DNA from: Anastatus disparis
Lineage: Eukaryota > Arthropoda > Insecta > Hymenoptera > Eupelmidae
Direction: 5' to 3'
Length of the DNA stretch: 64,000 nt
NCBI GenBank assembly: GCA_017163975.1
Contig: JAFFSR010000004.1
Span: 682,001 to 746,000 of the forward strand
Below, piece after piece: positions 12,514 to 25,560 of this stretch (position 1 is its first letter; each line of letters opens with the position of its first letter). The notes beneath the pieces were generated by a model. It saw only the letters and a list, made by a program, of their open reading frames with translations, was not told the DNA's origin and did no database searches. The position numbers were made by a program, and so were the translations under genes.

Positions 12514-15500
12514 AAAACGTATCTTTTTAATTTAACATTACTAGTTCGTGTTTAACGAATCAATTTTATTAAAATATTTTTATATAGCTTTGCTACATAT
12601 GTAAATAAATGTTATTCTTGATGTGATTCAGATTACCAATTTTTATTTTATATATTGTAGTGCACAAAATGTATGCGAGAGTACATGGCGAAGATATACC
12701 AGGTTCATGAACATAAAGAGAATTTTTGGTACTGATATAATATTTTTAAGAAAAATGTATATTGTTTATGTTCTTATAAAATATGATGTAAAATCTTATA
12801 TGAATACGTATATTATACTTTTGTTTGTATCAAATGTGTGTATGTTAAACTTTTGTTTGTATAAAATGAAAATCTAATTCAAATTTTTAAATAATATTAA
12901 TATACAAAGTAAAAATTTTGGTCAATATAAAATATGTATTTTTTAAATTTAAATTAGCAAGTGTCATCATACAATTTTATTTTTTATGAGAAAAATTACA
13001 TTAGTGTTGCATGGATGTAAAATTAGAAGTAAAAATAATTTTCAAATTATCAATTTTAACTAATTTATCATTTTTAGAAATTTAAGTTTTAAACGTTTGT
13101 ATCGCATTATATTTGATATTTACATATCAGTTTCAAAATCAATCATAAAATGCTAATAAATTATAATTTATGTAAAAGCTATTTCACTTGAATTTAATTT
13201 TTCATTCGAAAAATTAATTATTCTCGGATTATCTATATTAATCAACATAAACCGTATTTGCAAAATAAATCCACACGAAAAAATGAAAAAAAAGTAGATT
13301 ACATTAAGTAAAGCTTTCAATCGAAATCCTTTTTTTTCTTTCTCTATCTTGCCTTCGTCCTAAAAGCATGTGACTTTGACTAATCATTTTTCAAGCGGTT
13401 CAACACCGAGGAAAAAGAGAAAGAGAGAGTTTTAGCTTGCAAATCGCACAGGTAGCCTCGACCTTGAGTAACCATTTTCCGCGTATGCGTGATTCAAGGA
13501 CAAAACTACTAACCGAATAACGGATCGATGCTTTGTGGTTTCTAGAAAGAATTGAATAAATTGTTTTTTTACAAATTTATTTTTCCTTTTTTTCACTTTT
13601 AAAATAAGAATTGCAATAAACAATGTTCTCTTAAGCTTTTTCATTTTAGTTTTTTTATTATAATTTTTAACATTTTTTTTTAGAAAAAGGATAAATTATA
13701 CCAAATTTTCTTGAAGTTTATTAATAGATTCTGAATTCTTAAATTATTTCGACAATAACTATTAATTTGCATGGATAATGGTTGTGTAAAATAATTATAG
13801 CCTGACTTAAAAAAAGATTACGTGTCTAAAATAGAAATTCAATATTGATTAGTTATTACAGCTTTGATCAATATTACAATCTGTATATTCAAAAACAAAA
13901 TTTTTAAGATTCTACACATTATGTTGAAACAAAGTTTTAATATTTTCGTAACAATAGAAAATATCAACGATTAATCAATAAAATTTTAAATAGATATAAG
14001 TTTATTATTCAACCAACAAAAAAAAATCCAAGATAAAGCACAAAGTTAAATCACTGGTATCATCATGAAAAATATCCCATTATCTTTGCTACACGAAAGA
14101 ATAAAGAAAAAAAAAAAGAAGAAATCTCATACCTTGGCAAACAATCTTCAATCATTACCATTCTAGCACGGTGCTTTGGTACTCTCGCTTTTCTCTCTCC
14201 GCACATATCCTAAGATTGAGCCATTCCTCAACATCCAAAACCAATCTCCGTTCCTTTCTCTCTCTCTCTCTGCTTTTCGTGCTTTCGTTTTCTCGTGTGC
14301 GCGCGCGAGAATTTGAAATTCGAGAGTGTGAGAAAGACAAGGAGCTTTAGCTTCTTAAAAAAAGGAGAACCAAAAAAGAAGAAGAAAAAAAGGAGATTCT
14401 GACAAATCACGAACGTGTTTCTCTGTACGTATAAGTGAGTGGGTGCAAAGAAATCTTCAAGCAAAAAAAAAATAAAATAAAAGAGATGGAGAAAGAAAGA
14501 AAAGTAAAAAGAGCACGAGGCGCCAATGAGAGACAAACGACAAACATTTTTCTTTACGCTCGTTACAGTTACCCAGTAGTAAAAGGGAAGTTTTACACAT
14601 ACACACATATCCATACACGCACACACTAAAGAGAAAAAATCTGCTCTACTGAATGAAGCTGATTACGACTATAACGTGTATATGTATACACAGAAGGGGG
14701 ATAGCAAAAGGGGTCGTTTAAAGGTTGCAACGGGCGAATACACACACTCAAAAAAAACAGCTTTATAGGACATTACAAACGTGACATTGACGAGTCGCTG
14801 AGCTTAAAAAATTCAAAGTAGAGAGCTATCTCGTTTTTTTCGAAGGTGGATTAGGGGATAGAGATGCAAGAATGAATTATTATCGCACTGATTTTGAACA
14901 TTTAAAGTTAAGTTGTGAAATTCAGTTTTAATGTTTGTCAGATTTAGCGCGATCAATAACATGGTTTGTTTGATTTCTAAGCATTTTTCATCACCGATTT
15001 ACTGGTAAATCCGAGTTTTCATCAAAATCTGAGCAAGTATTATTTTAAAAGTTAAGTAAGCACATGTGATTTTTCATCACGTTAAAAACACAATTTTATT
15101 TTAAATAATTTTTAAAATGTATTTTCTTTTATTTTTAGAGCTTCATGTATTTAACTCATCAAAAATATTTTATAGATTCAACAAAAAAAGTAATGAGTAG
15201 CAGAAACCCTAAAATAAATTCAACGAAAATAAAATTAAAGATGCACTTAATCAAGTTGTTAATTTTGTTTTCATTCAAAAGTTATAAGCCACTGCAAGAT
15301 AAATTTAATAAATTTATATCCGTCGACCAAATCGTTGAATATAAAAAAAAACCTTCAAGTACTTTATAAATTCTCCATTCAAATCGAATTTGAAAAAGAT
15401 CACTTTTAGCAAAAGCATTCGTCTAAGCAATTCCCCGCGCACACGTACTCACGCACACACATAAAAACACACATTTTACAAATCTTTCAGAAACTGTAAC

Positions 15501-18045
15501 TTTAAGCTCCTTCTTGCGTTACTAAAATACGCAGTTAAACTGATAAAAGTAGAGTAAAAAAAAGTAGTAGAAGAAGAAGAAGCTCACTCCGCATAGAGAA
15601 GCTAAATCAGTAAAAGACGAAGAAAAGTAGACATTAGAATGAAGAGAGAAAACGATAAAAAGAGACAGAAAAGGGATCAAGAAAAAAAGAACCGCCCGAG
15701 TAAGAAAAAAAAGGATAAGAGATGCTTGGCTGGCACATCGCATTACCTATCCAGTTATCTTCTTGGGAGGGTTTCCTTTAAGAAGGGAATAGTAGAAGCT
15801 AAGGGTAAAAGATGGCTTGCACTGTGAAATGCACTCAGTCACCACTCACTCACTTTACCAACCTCACCCAAGTCTCTTCTTCTTATTCTACTTCTTCTTT
15901 CTTCTTTTTACTCTCTTTTATCCTAAAAATGCTCCTTTTTTTTACTTTTTTACTTCGAATTTTATGTATATATATTGGCCATTCTGCTTCACTTTTCTTT
16001 TCTTTTGCATGCACAAGCGCTTTTTTACATGCGACTTTTTAACTTATCGGCTTTATTTGAGATTTTTTTTTGAAGTTCTGATATTTTTTATTTTGGGTTG
16101 ATACGAGGTTAAATGAACTGTGGAGTAAGAGGATTTTATGATTGTTGATAAATAATTGATACGATTATGTTACAGTTATGATATTTAAAGATAATTTTTC
16201 TAATTGCAGTTCATTAAAAATTTATTCTATAATAATTATCAATGAAAATTTATTGATCAAGGAGCTAATTTTTTTTAAATAGAATGTTTAAAATTATACT
16301 TACGTTTCGTTAACATTTTAGGTTCTTCTTTTTAGGATCAATAAGCAATAAAAAATACACCAAATACAATTGATCGAAGCGCATGATAACTATTGGACTT
16401 TAGATTTAAAAACAAAATAGTAACCTTCGTAACAAATGCTGTAGCTTCGATAATCTAAAATCACTGTGTAATTATTTGGATCGATATATTTTTCTCAATA
16501 AGATTAATTTCAAATACGAGTAATTGATTCAACATATATTTTGTTGTATAATTTTTCTCAAACGTATTGCTAAATATTGATAAAACTAAATAATGACTTC
16601 CGCATTAATTAAATTAATTAAAAAGCCAAAGCACAAAAAAAGGTATTCCGATTTAAAAATGAACATATATCATCATCACATCATTGGGAAAAAAATTCGA
16701 TATTCCATTGCCATTAGAATAAAAGGACATCTAAAAAGCAAGAAAAAAAACTAGAAGAAAAAAAAGCTACACTCCTTCCAATAAGTAGATCTTTATCGAA
16801 ATTATCTGTAGAAAAGAGAGAAAAGGAATTACATTATTACTACATTTGGATAATACACCGAGCCAATCTAATAACCGAATTGCTCTCTATCTTTTTTCCC
16901 TCTCTCTCTTGGAATTGTACTATTAGTAAATGTCCCTTTTTTTCCTTATTCTATAACTGCATTTCCTTCACTATCTTTCTCATTATTTTCGCTGGCCCTG
17001 GGCAGCTTTTGGCTACGTTGAATTCATTGTCTTTATGTTAAATTCAACTCGGTGCATAAAGTAGAAAAATAAATTCAATGGATATCTGGCGCCGAATGTT
17101 TATTATAAATTTTAAAAAAATAAAGGAACGAAAGAAAACGCTCGAGCTCATTTTATTCTCGAATTTATTAATTTTATATATATATTTTATGATCGAGCTA
17201 AATCATGAATTTTCAACGTTAAATATTGGATTTTATATGAATAATTGATACAATTTAAAATTTTAAAATTAACAATTATAATTAATTGAATTAATTTCAA
17301 ACTTCAACAATGAAAACAATATAAAAAAAAACAATTTTTTATAATAATCACAAGTTTTCGTAAATATTAATTATTATAAAATTAATATATTACGTACGAT
17401 ATTAAAACGATAGTGGATATATATGTGCGGTTAATTATGTGATTCTATATGAAAATTATAACTTAATTAATACAGTGCCTCCGAAAATTACGCATAAGTA
17501 TATAATTCATAATGTGTAACCTGTTTATTGCATTTCTAATTGAAATATTAATGCAGAGTTAACGAATTAATATCTCTGTCGTATCGTTACCGTTATGCAC
17601 ACTCGAATAAATGCAATATTAATTTGTTTATGTACATGTAATTAAAAATCGTTAAAAAAAGGCATTAATGCTTATTTTACGAAATTTCAATATTTCATGT
17701 AATACGTTGTAAACTGAAAGAAGAAATAACGAAGAAAAAAAAGAATATAAATAAAATAAAAATAACCATAACGAAAAAGCCCATCGACATTCTAAAATAA
17801 ACACCAATTCTCTCTCTTCCCTGGCTGCATTCAAAGTTTTCGTAATAAAAAGAGAAAAAAAAAAACACTACAAAAGTTGCTCTTCGATTCTCATTGGCGC
17901 TTTACCATCGTATACTTTATATACATTACTATTTTCTTTTTATGCTTATCTTTTTTTTCTCTTTTTTGATACTTTTACATAGTATTCCCAGCGGTAGATT
18001 CAGTATCCTCCCCATCTGCATTTACAATGGCATAATAGCGTAACA

Positions 18046-18069
18046 AAGAGAGAGAGAGAGAGAGAGAGA
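18046..18069. repeat. (GA)n microsatellite
   Basis: Uninterrupted AG dinucleotide run of about 24 bases. Confidence 0.9.
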
Positions 18070-21000
18070 AAAAAATCATCCCGATAGAAAACCTTTTAAC
18101 CCTTTTTTTTGTTGTTGTTTCGAACGATACGACATTACATTACCAGTAGTGGGAAAATTCGATGATAATGGTGGTTTATACCACATTGTTTTAATCCGTT
18201 GAAAAAAGAGTTTTTTCCCTAGTGCAAACGATTTTTTATGCTTGGGTATACGAGAAAAAATATAATCGTGGAATAGTTTTTCAATTTTTTTTTCTACTTT
18301 TTTTATTTTTCAAAAATGATAATGGAAATTAAACGATTTCTTCTTGCACAATGAGAACGCGGAAAGTTAAACATAAATCCATCGATTTATTTTTCATTCT
18401 TATTGAATGCAGATTTTTCAAGGATTAGAGCTTTTTAAGTACTGCATGTATTATTCTCACGTGTGAATTCACCATGGAGAAAAACTTTTCAGAAAAAATC
18501 TTTTTAAAAATAGAAAAAATCTCTGAACATTGAAAATTGTACATGATTTTGAAAAATTTTCAAAAGAAAAATAGTACAACGAGAAGTTTTCAACTATCAC
18601 ATATTGCATTATTTAAAAATATTCTAACAACAGTTGCATTAACTAATCGAACAGCTTTTCAATTTAAAGAAAATAAAAAATAGAAGAAAAAGGAGTAACG
18701 AAATATTTGCAGAATAATAAATACAATAATGGTTTAGTAGTTCAACGATATCGGCGAAACGAAATATTAACGATGAAGGTTTATGGACGCTATTTGCAAT
18801 ACTTCGCCGTTGTAGTCAGTCCATTCAACGCTTTGGCATTCTCGCGTAATTGTCCTTGTTTAATCCACCAAAAAGCTTTTCGAGGTTTTTCTAAGCTGAT
18901 AAATTGAGAAAAATTGCGCCACTGAAAATATTCTCAACTTTTTTTTTGAATGAAATATTTTTAATGCATTTTATGCGATATATGGGACGGATAGTAAACA
19001 ACGCAATTTTTTTTATATGTCTTGCAACGCGCTTGTATGATAATACGATTGTTAAATTAAAAAAATATTTTCATGAATTAAATCATTAAATAATATCAAT
19101 TTCTTTCGTAATTAATTTGATTTCAATTACAACAAATTACAATGGAAAATTAAATTTAATTAACTTCTGTAAGAAAATTTTAAAAACTTATTGAACAAAG
19201 TACTTGCAAGCCTAAACTCTCAATTGAAATATGCTCGTATTACCGTGAATAATATTTGATTCTCAAAAAAATCATTTAATCAAAGAATCGGTTGAACAAA
19301 GAAAATTTGAAAAGTTAAGAAATGGATTATTATAAATTAATGGTATAAATTCGGTCAAGAAACATTAAGAGACTGTAAGCTAGAGTATTAAAGAAATTCC
19401 CTCTTGATTCTCGGTCGATTTGCAGCGATAATTAGGAACACGCTCTCGGAGCAAATTTTCGCTTCGTTGAATTTTCAAAATACGATATTGTATCCTATAA
19501 ACTTAAATTCAGTTGAATGCTTAGAATGCTTGAATTTCTGTAGTTACTTACAACAATTGAAGAGAATAATAAACAATATTTTTATAATAAAAGGCAGAAA
19601 AAGATAATTTAGAGAATTGAAAATTCCTTTAATTTATTTAAGGGCGTGTGAGATATAGACTTTACAATTTACTAAAATTTTTTAATGTTCTTTTTTTATA
19701 GAAATATCTTTAAATTGACTTTAATGAAATGCTTGAAAAAAATTTTCAAAATATGATTGGAATACTTAAGAAATTATAATTTCGGTAATTAAAACATACT
19801 TCATCACGTTTCCTTAATTAATTTTTAAATACTTGCTAGCTAAAATGCATAGGGATAGAAAATTTAGGTTACATTTAATTTGGCACGGTTTTTTCTAGAT
19901 AAGGTGATAAATACAAAGCAACTCTGTGTGGCATTTGAGTGCTGCATTAGCAAAACTATTTAATTTCCTCTATAATTTCTAATTGAATACGAAAGATTAC
20001 GAAATAAAAATGAATGTTTTAAAGAAAAATTTTAATTATCTTACAATTTGAATGAAAAACCTCACAACTACTGAAGTGTTTCAGTCAATGTGGTCCAAAA
20101 TTTTAATTGTAACAACGCAAATTTTTATCATTAAACAATGATTCATCTTGAAAGATCGCACAGGCTATTATCGTTAGTGAAGTTAACGCAAAATTTTTAT
20201 GATTTATGTTAAAAGTGCGCGGAAGCTAGCGTTAGTAGTTTGACTAAAGGAATACATTCAATGAGTAACTTTCCAATGAATTTTCCGTAGACGTTCTTTT
20301 CAAACTGGGTACCAAGGCACTTTATTTCCTTCTCTGGTTTCTCTCCTACTCTTTTACCAACAGTAATAGAAAAAAAATATAAGAGAAAGAGTAAGTAAGT
20401 AATAGAGAGAGAAGAAAGTCGCTTGCATTGAAATGTAATAAATTTTCTATTTCTATACGAGAGAGCAGGAGAGAGAGAGACTCGTTTCTCTCTGTATACT
20501 TTTGTAAACCCGTAACTTGATTGGCTAGGACTTGAGTAAGAGAAAAAAAAAGAGAGAAAGGAGGCATCAAAATATTAGCATATTGATCAGGTAAAAGATG
20601 AATAGGAAAGAGAAATTTCTCTCTCTTTCTTTTTCTTTTCTTTTTTTATTATTTCCTTACGTACCGACAAAAAAAAGAGAGAAAAAGAGAGAGGGAGATG
20701 CTAAATGTAATTTCACGCGACTGAGAGCTTCACTTAGCTATCTACGGTTTTATTTTAATGCGCGGGAAGTTTTTCATTGGAATTTCATTTTAACCTACCG
20801 TTTCTCTCTCTCTCCCTCCTTCTCTTATTACCTTTTCTTTTCCCTTTTTTTCTATACTTCGATTTGACATATTGGCATACGCATTTGGCGGATAATGTTT
20901 TGATAATAGATTAGGAACAATATAATATGTGTGCGGGTATTGATTCGTTCGTATATACTTGAGCGTTAAGATAAATGAGATATTAGAGCAGATAATGTAC

Positions 21001-23511
21001 CAATAAATCATGTAAATCCTGTATTATTTTAAGCAATGTATCGAGGGGCTTGGGGAGAAATTTAACATGATTTCCATTCTTTAGAAAAATTATCCAATTA
21101 AAAATTTCAAGTTCCACGTTCCATTGAAGAAATTCAATCTATTATATTAATTGGTTTTGTCTATAGATAAAAAAAATTTGTTCGAAATTTTGTAAAAGTT
21201 ATTTTTTTTCAGTGTCATAGTTTTTTAACTTTTCAAAAAGTGCAATTGAAAGTTACGCTCAAATAAAGTTAAAAACTTTTTCGCTTTAAATATTACAAAT
21301 TTAATTACACGAATTCTCGCTTTATCGAATCTAATATATCTACAAATGTTATCATTCCCTTTAACATATACAAAATTAAAAAGGCAAAACTGTCAAACTG
21401 TAACTTCGCCAATAAAAAAAAAAGGGATCGACTATTGTTCACAAATTGAGACCGAAAATTTTCAAATACCTTAAACTACTAAAAGAAGCAAAAAAAAAAG
21501 TTTAAAAAAAAATAAAATAAAACGAAGACAAAATAAATACATCATAGCCGTATCTCTAGGGGTAACCGTACTTTATCTTGAACTGGAAAAAAAAGACAAG
21601 GGAGTGATTGATGATAGGCAGAGACCGGGGGGAGGAGTGAGGGTATCCGTTGCTATCTCTCTTTGGGACCCTCGAAAAGGACAATTCTCGCAGTATAGTT
21701 GGCATTTCGAATTCACGCGCGTCGTCCTCACACTACTTATATGTATATACGTTTATGTGTGTATGTATGTGCGCAGGGGTTCCTCTCGTTTCTCTTATCT
21801 CTATGCAACAATCGGAGGGATTCGTATATAGTTTGCCTGTATACCCATGAAAATACGTTCAATAGAAGAGAGACTTTTAGTATAAACATGTGATATTGAA
21901 AGGCGCTACAAAAAAAAGAAGAGAGAAAGGTAACAGCAAAAAGGCGTTTTAATCTTTTTGGTGAAAAGAATTATATGGCACTCGTAGATTTTGTTAAGTA
22001 AAGATAACTTATCGTCGATTAAATAATTTGAAAAAGAGGAAAAAAGGAAGCTACAGTAGTATAAAAAATATTCAAGTGCAACGAAATGCATGTTCAATAA
22101 GATAACTCTGAAAAGTTCATTTTTCTATATAGATGAAACTATCAATTTTTAATGGATATTCATACTTCGAATATAAAAAGATTAAATCCCATTTTCAACT
22201 AGTAATCGCATCGATTTCTTTATTTCGGTGTTAAAAGCTTCTCCGCTATCTTCTAATAATTTTAAAAAGAAAATAGTTTTTATCTATTTTCATTTTAACA
22301 AGTAAATTTTGTTGACAATCTTATATAAAACGCTGAACACTCAACCCTCTAATAAAGATAGATAAAAAAAAGCAGAAAAAAAAGACTAAACACAGACGAG
22401 AGCTAGAAGGACACACATAGAAAATGAAAAGAAGTTAGAACTTAACGTTGTACAACGAGAGTGAATGTCTCGTTAAAGTCATCACCGACTACCCACGCAA
22501 GGAATAAAAGAGAAGAAGACACGCTCGTATTTATAAATGAAACGTTTTATTTTACCCAGTACCCTTCTATTAAGATTATCCTACTCGTAAGCATACATCC
22601 TTAGAAGATATAAGGTATTATTACTCTTGAGAAAGGAGAAGAAAAAAAGTAAATAGATAAATAAATAGATGTGAGAAAGGAAAAGTTTTATTATTGGGAT
22701 GTTATTGATTCTTGTTATTCTAATAGTTGTAGAAACGGAGAATATTATTATTATACCATTTGTTATTTGGTAAATACACATTTTTGCCTTTATTAAGAAA
22801 AGATGAATTGGAAGATACTTCCTGAACGCAAGACGAATGATTTCATATAAAAGATAATTAAAATGACCTTTCCTTTAAAATTTAAAATAAAATTTTTTAA
22901 AGAGAGTTTGCAATAAATTCTACCGACAGAAGTAAAATGGAATGAATTTTCATTAAGTAAACATTTATATCGCATCTTTTAAATACAGTTGTTTCCATAA
23001 CATTGATTAAAAGAAGACGTAGAAAAAAGAGAAACTTTGTACAATTCGATATCTTCGCGTTCATTAACGTTTCTATATACACTCCGCGATATACCAAACA
23101 ATAAAAAAAAAGTAACAGAAAATCTCCATTTTCTTCATATCATACCTTAAAGCCCCTCTAACTCTTTCCCCTCGCTCCCGAAACACTTTCGAAACTCGTA
23201 TTAATGAAGAACAAATGTAAAAGATATACCCCTGGTTTTCTTTTGTTCGAACTGATAGAGTACTTGTACGCGACGACGATAGAGAAAAAGGTGCCATAGT
23301 AGAAAACCCATCGACTTGCCTTCTCTCTTTCTCTCTTCTCTCATGGGAATCCGTATAACAGTAGACGATTTTCTCTTTCACGTTCTCTCCATCTTCCTCT
23401 CTCTCTCTCTCTTTTGCTCTCTTAACATTACAAGCAAGAAAGAGAAAGAGAATAGTCCGGTTTCGCAAAGATAGCTTCAAGCTATCAGAGAATCTATGGG
23501 TTTTGGAGTAG

Positions 23512-23576
23512 AAGAGAGAGAGAGAGAGAAAGGGAGAAGAGAAGGAGAAGAGAGATAGAGAGAAGGGGAGTGTAAG
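23512..23576. repeat. GA-rich purine tract
   Basis: Imperfect (GA)n/GGA sequence over about 65 bases, followed after about 130 bases by a purer (GA)n run. Confidence 0.85.
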
Positions 23577-23702
23577 AGTATACGTACGGGTCCGATAGGT
23601 TAACGAGGAAAGTTTATTTGTATATTTATTACCTTTACCCCACCCCGGTAACTTTACAATGAGGTCGCTTTTCCCGTGTCGTACTTATTGCAGAGAGCAA
23701 GT

Positions 23703-23728
23703 GAGAGAGAGAGAGAGAGAGAGAGAGA
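23703..23728. repeat. (GA)n microsatellite
   Basis: Near-perfect GA dinucleotide run of about 26 bases. Confidence 0.9.
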
Positions 23729-25536
23729 ATGTGGCGCGAAGCAAAATCGACGGGATAGTTTCTTTAGCTGAAAATTTATCGGAGATTGCTGTTTGTTGAA
23801 TAGTTTAATTTCATTCTTTTTTTCGTTTATTTTTTTTATTTTTTTCCTTTTTTTTCTTCTTTTGTTTAGTGGTTTTAGAATGAATAGAACGTTTTTGGAT
23901 GCTTTTTTTTTACAAGTGTAGTTTGAGTGGTTTTAACTGTTCTCTGAAAAGTGGTTAGAAGTGCTGTTAGTTTAAACAATGTTAAATAGAATCATCTTCT
24001 TCTGGTTCAATAAAAAATATTTTTTTGTTTGTTTGTTGGTTTTTTATTTATTTTGGTTTAGTTAAATTTGTTGGTACTATTCAAACGATTTTACCTGTAT
24101 ACTCAATTAGTTTTTTTTTTCAACGAATATGGTATCAAAAATTTGAATGATATCAACATGTTTTCGAAAGAAATATTGTGCAAAAATATTCATCATGAAA
24201 TTTAATAATAGAAAATCTTTGAATATATTGTTTTTCATTTGTATATGTATTGTGAACTATATACATCCTTGTAAGCTTCTTTACAAATCTTTCTATTTAT
24301 TGGCCTGTTTACATAAACAAATTCTATGTATAAATACTAAAAAAATGGGTATTTAAGTCCGTAAAGCTATTCAAATCATTTCTCTTCTTATGTATTGTAT
24401 ATATTTAAATAAAAAAAATGTGTTCGCGTGATTGTACAATCGGATTTAAATTCATAACAAACGTTTTTCTCTACAATAGCGACCGAAATAAAAATTTATT
24501 TATATATTTTCCATTTTTACTAGAACAAAAATTATTAGAAAATAAAAAAAAAATAATTTTATTGATATTTAATTGGTAAAAAATTCAACGTGATAGTTTC
24601 AATTTTTTCATCAATATTTAATATAGAATCAAAGATGCGCCAGATACCAATTAACCATTAAATCAAACGTTCAATTGTTCGCAAGACCGCGTCGCACTCG
24701 ATTAATCGGTTACCCATATAATCGATGAAATCACGAGAAAGAGAGTGAGCCACCTTCTCTACTAATTCGTAATACCAGTTAGTTTCGTTACTCGCATCTC
24801 TTAAACACAACTTCTACTTACCCATATAACCCCATATGAAGCTCTGGTGTGTATAGGTATATATATGGATTTTAAGCATCTCTCTCACTTTCCACTTTCA
24901 TACTCTACGAACCCTAACTCTCCTCTTGGACTCATTATTGGAATAGAGGCAAACTCGTTTATGTCGTCTCTCATTCTAAGTGAGAAAGAGTAAGAGAAAG
25001 AGGAGAGAGAGAGAGAGAGTGAGAAAGCTTGAATGGTTAGTCGTTTATTGAGAAGGAAGGAGTTTCGCGTGGCAAAAGGAAACCCTTCTATAACTCTCTC
25101 TCCCACACCTATATAACGTCGCGACAAGTTGCCGCTTTCGTTTCTCCTTTCGCTAATGGTCGGACGGGGCTTGGGCGAATACGAACAGAAAAGAGACTTG
25201 ATGAGAAAGAGATAGAGACAGAAACGCGATGTTGGCTCGTTAATTCGAAAAGGATTTTGGTACTTTGAGGAAGAGAGAGAAAGAGAGCGAGAGAACATAA
25301 GCCGGAAGGAATAGGGTGAAAAGTGAGAAAGAGAATCATGGAAAAGAGATTATAGGGTATAATATTTTTAGCTGGACTATACGTATAGTCTATACGAATG
25401 TTGTGTAGCATAGGTTGTTCCAGGTAAAACTTTACTATATTATTAATTCAGATTGAGATGTTAAATTGGAGTTTACTTACGCTTATCAAGACTTATTTTA
25501 AAAATAAAACTTGTAGAATAAGGATCATTTCATGGT

Positions 25537-25560
25537 ACTCACCTGAAACAGAAAATTAAT
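25537..25560 (-). other. Candidate recursive splice site (ratchet point) 1
   Basis: On the minus strand the sequence reads TTTTCTGTTTCAG|GTGAGT followed by ACC: a pyrimidine tract and acceptor AG (ending at 25543) joined with no gap to a consensus donor (GT at 25542-25541). This juxtaposition of 3' and 5' splice sites is the established definition of a recursive splice site, described in long Drosophila introns, where an upstream exon first joins the site, regenerates a donor, and is then spliced onward. The site is on the same strand as exons A and B and lies about 35 kb downstream of exon A. Function is inferred; only the motif is seen. Confidence 0.55.

Larger units (their letters stand above)
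12514..25536. other. Long AT-rich intronic stretch with simple repeats
   Basis: No gene supported. Open frames here are translations of A/T or CT/GA tracts; those with mixed composition (for example 18707-18907 and 19404-19607) have no splice context or recognisable domain. GA-rich microsatellites lie at 18046-18069, 23512-23576, 23703-23728 and about 25000-25020. A homeodomain-type motif-rich patch is noted at 17461-17640. Confidence 0.6.

Noticed and set aside
23073..23480. 135-codon minus-strand frame
   Set aside because: R/E/S-rich reading of GA/CT tracts; no acceptor or donor arrangement and no domain.
24085..24095. Minus-strand ACAG|GTAAAA at about 24.09 kb as another ratchet point
   Set aside because: Upstream sequence (AATTGAGTATACAG) has no pyrimidine tract and the donor is weak.
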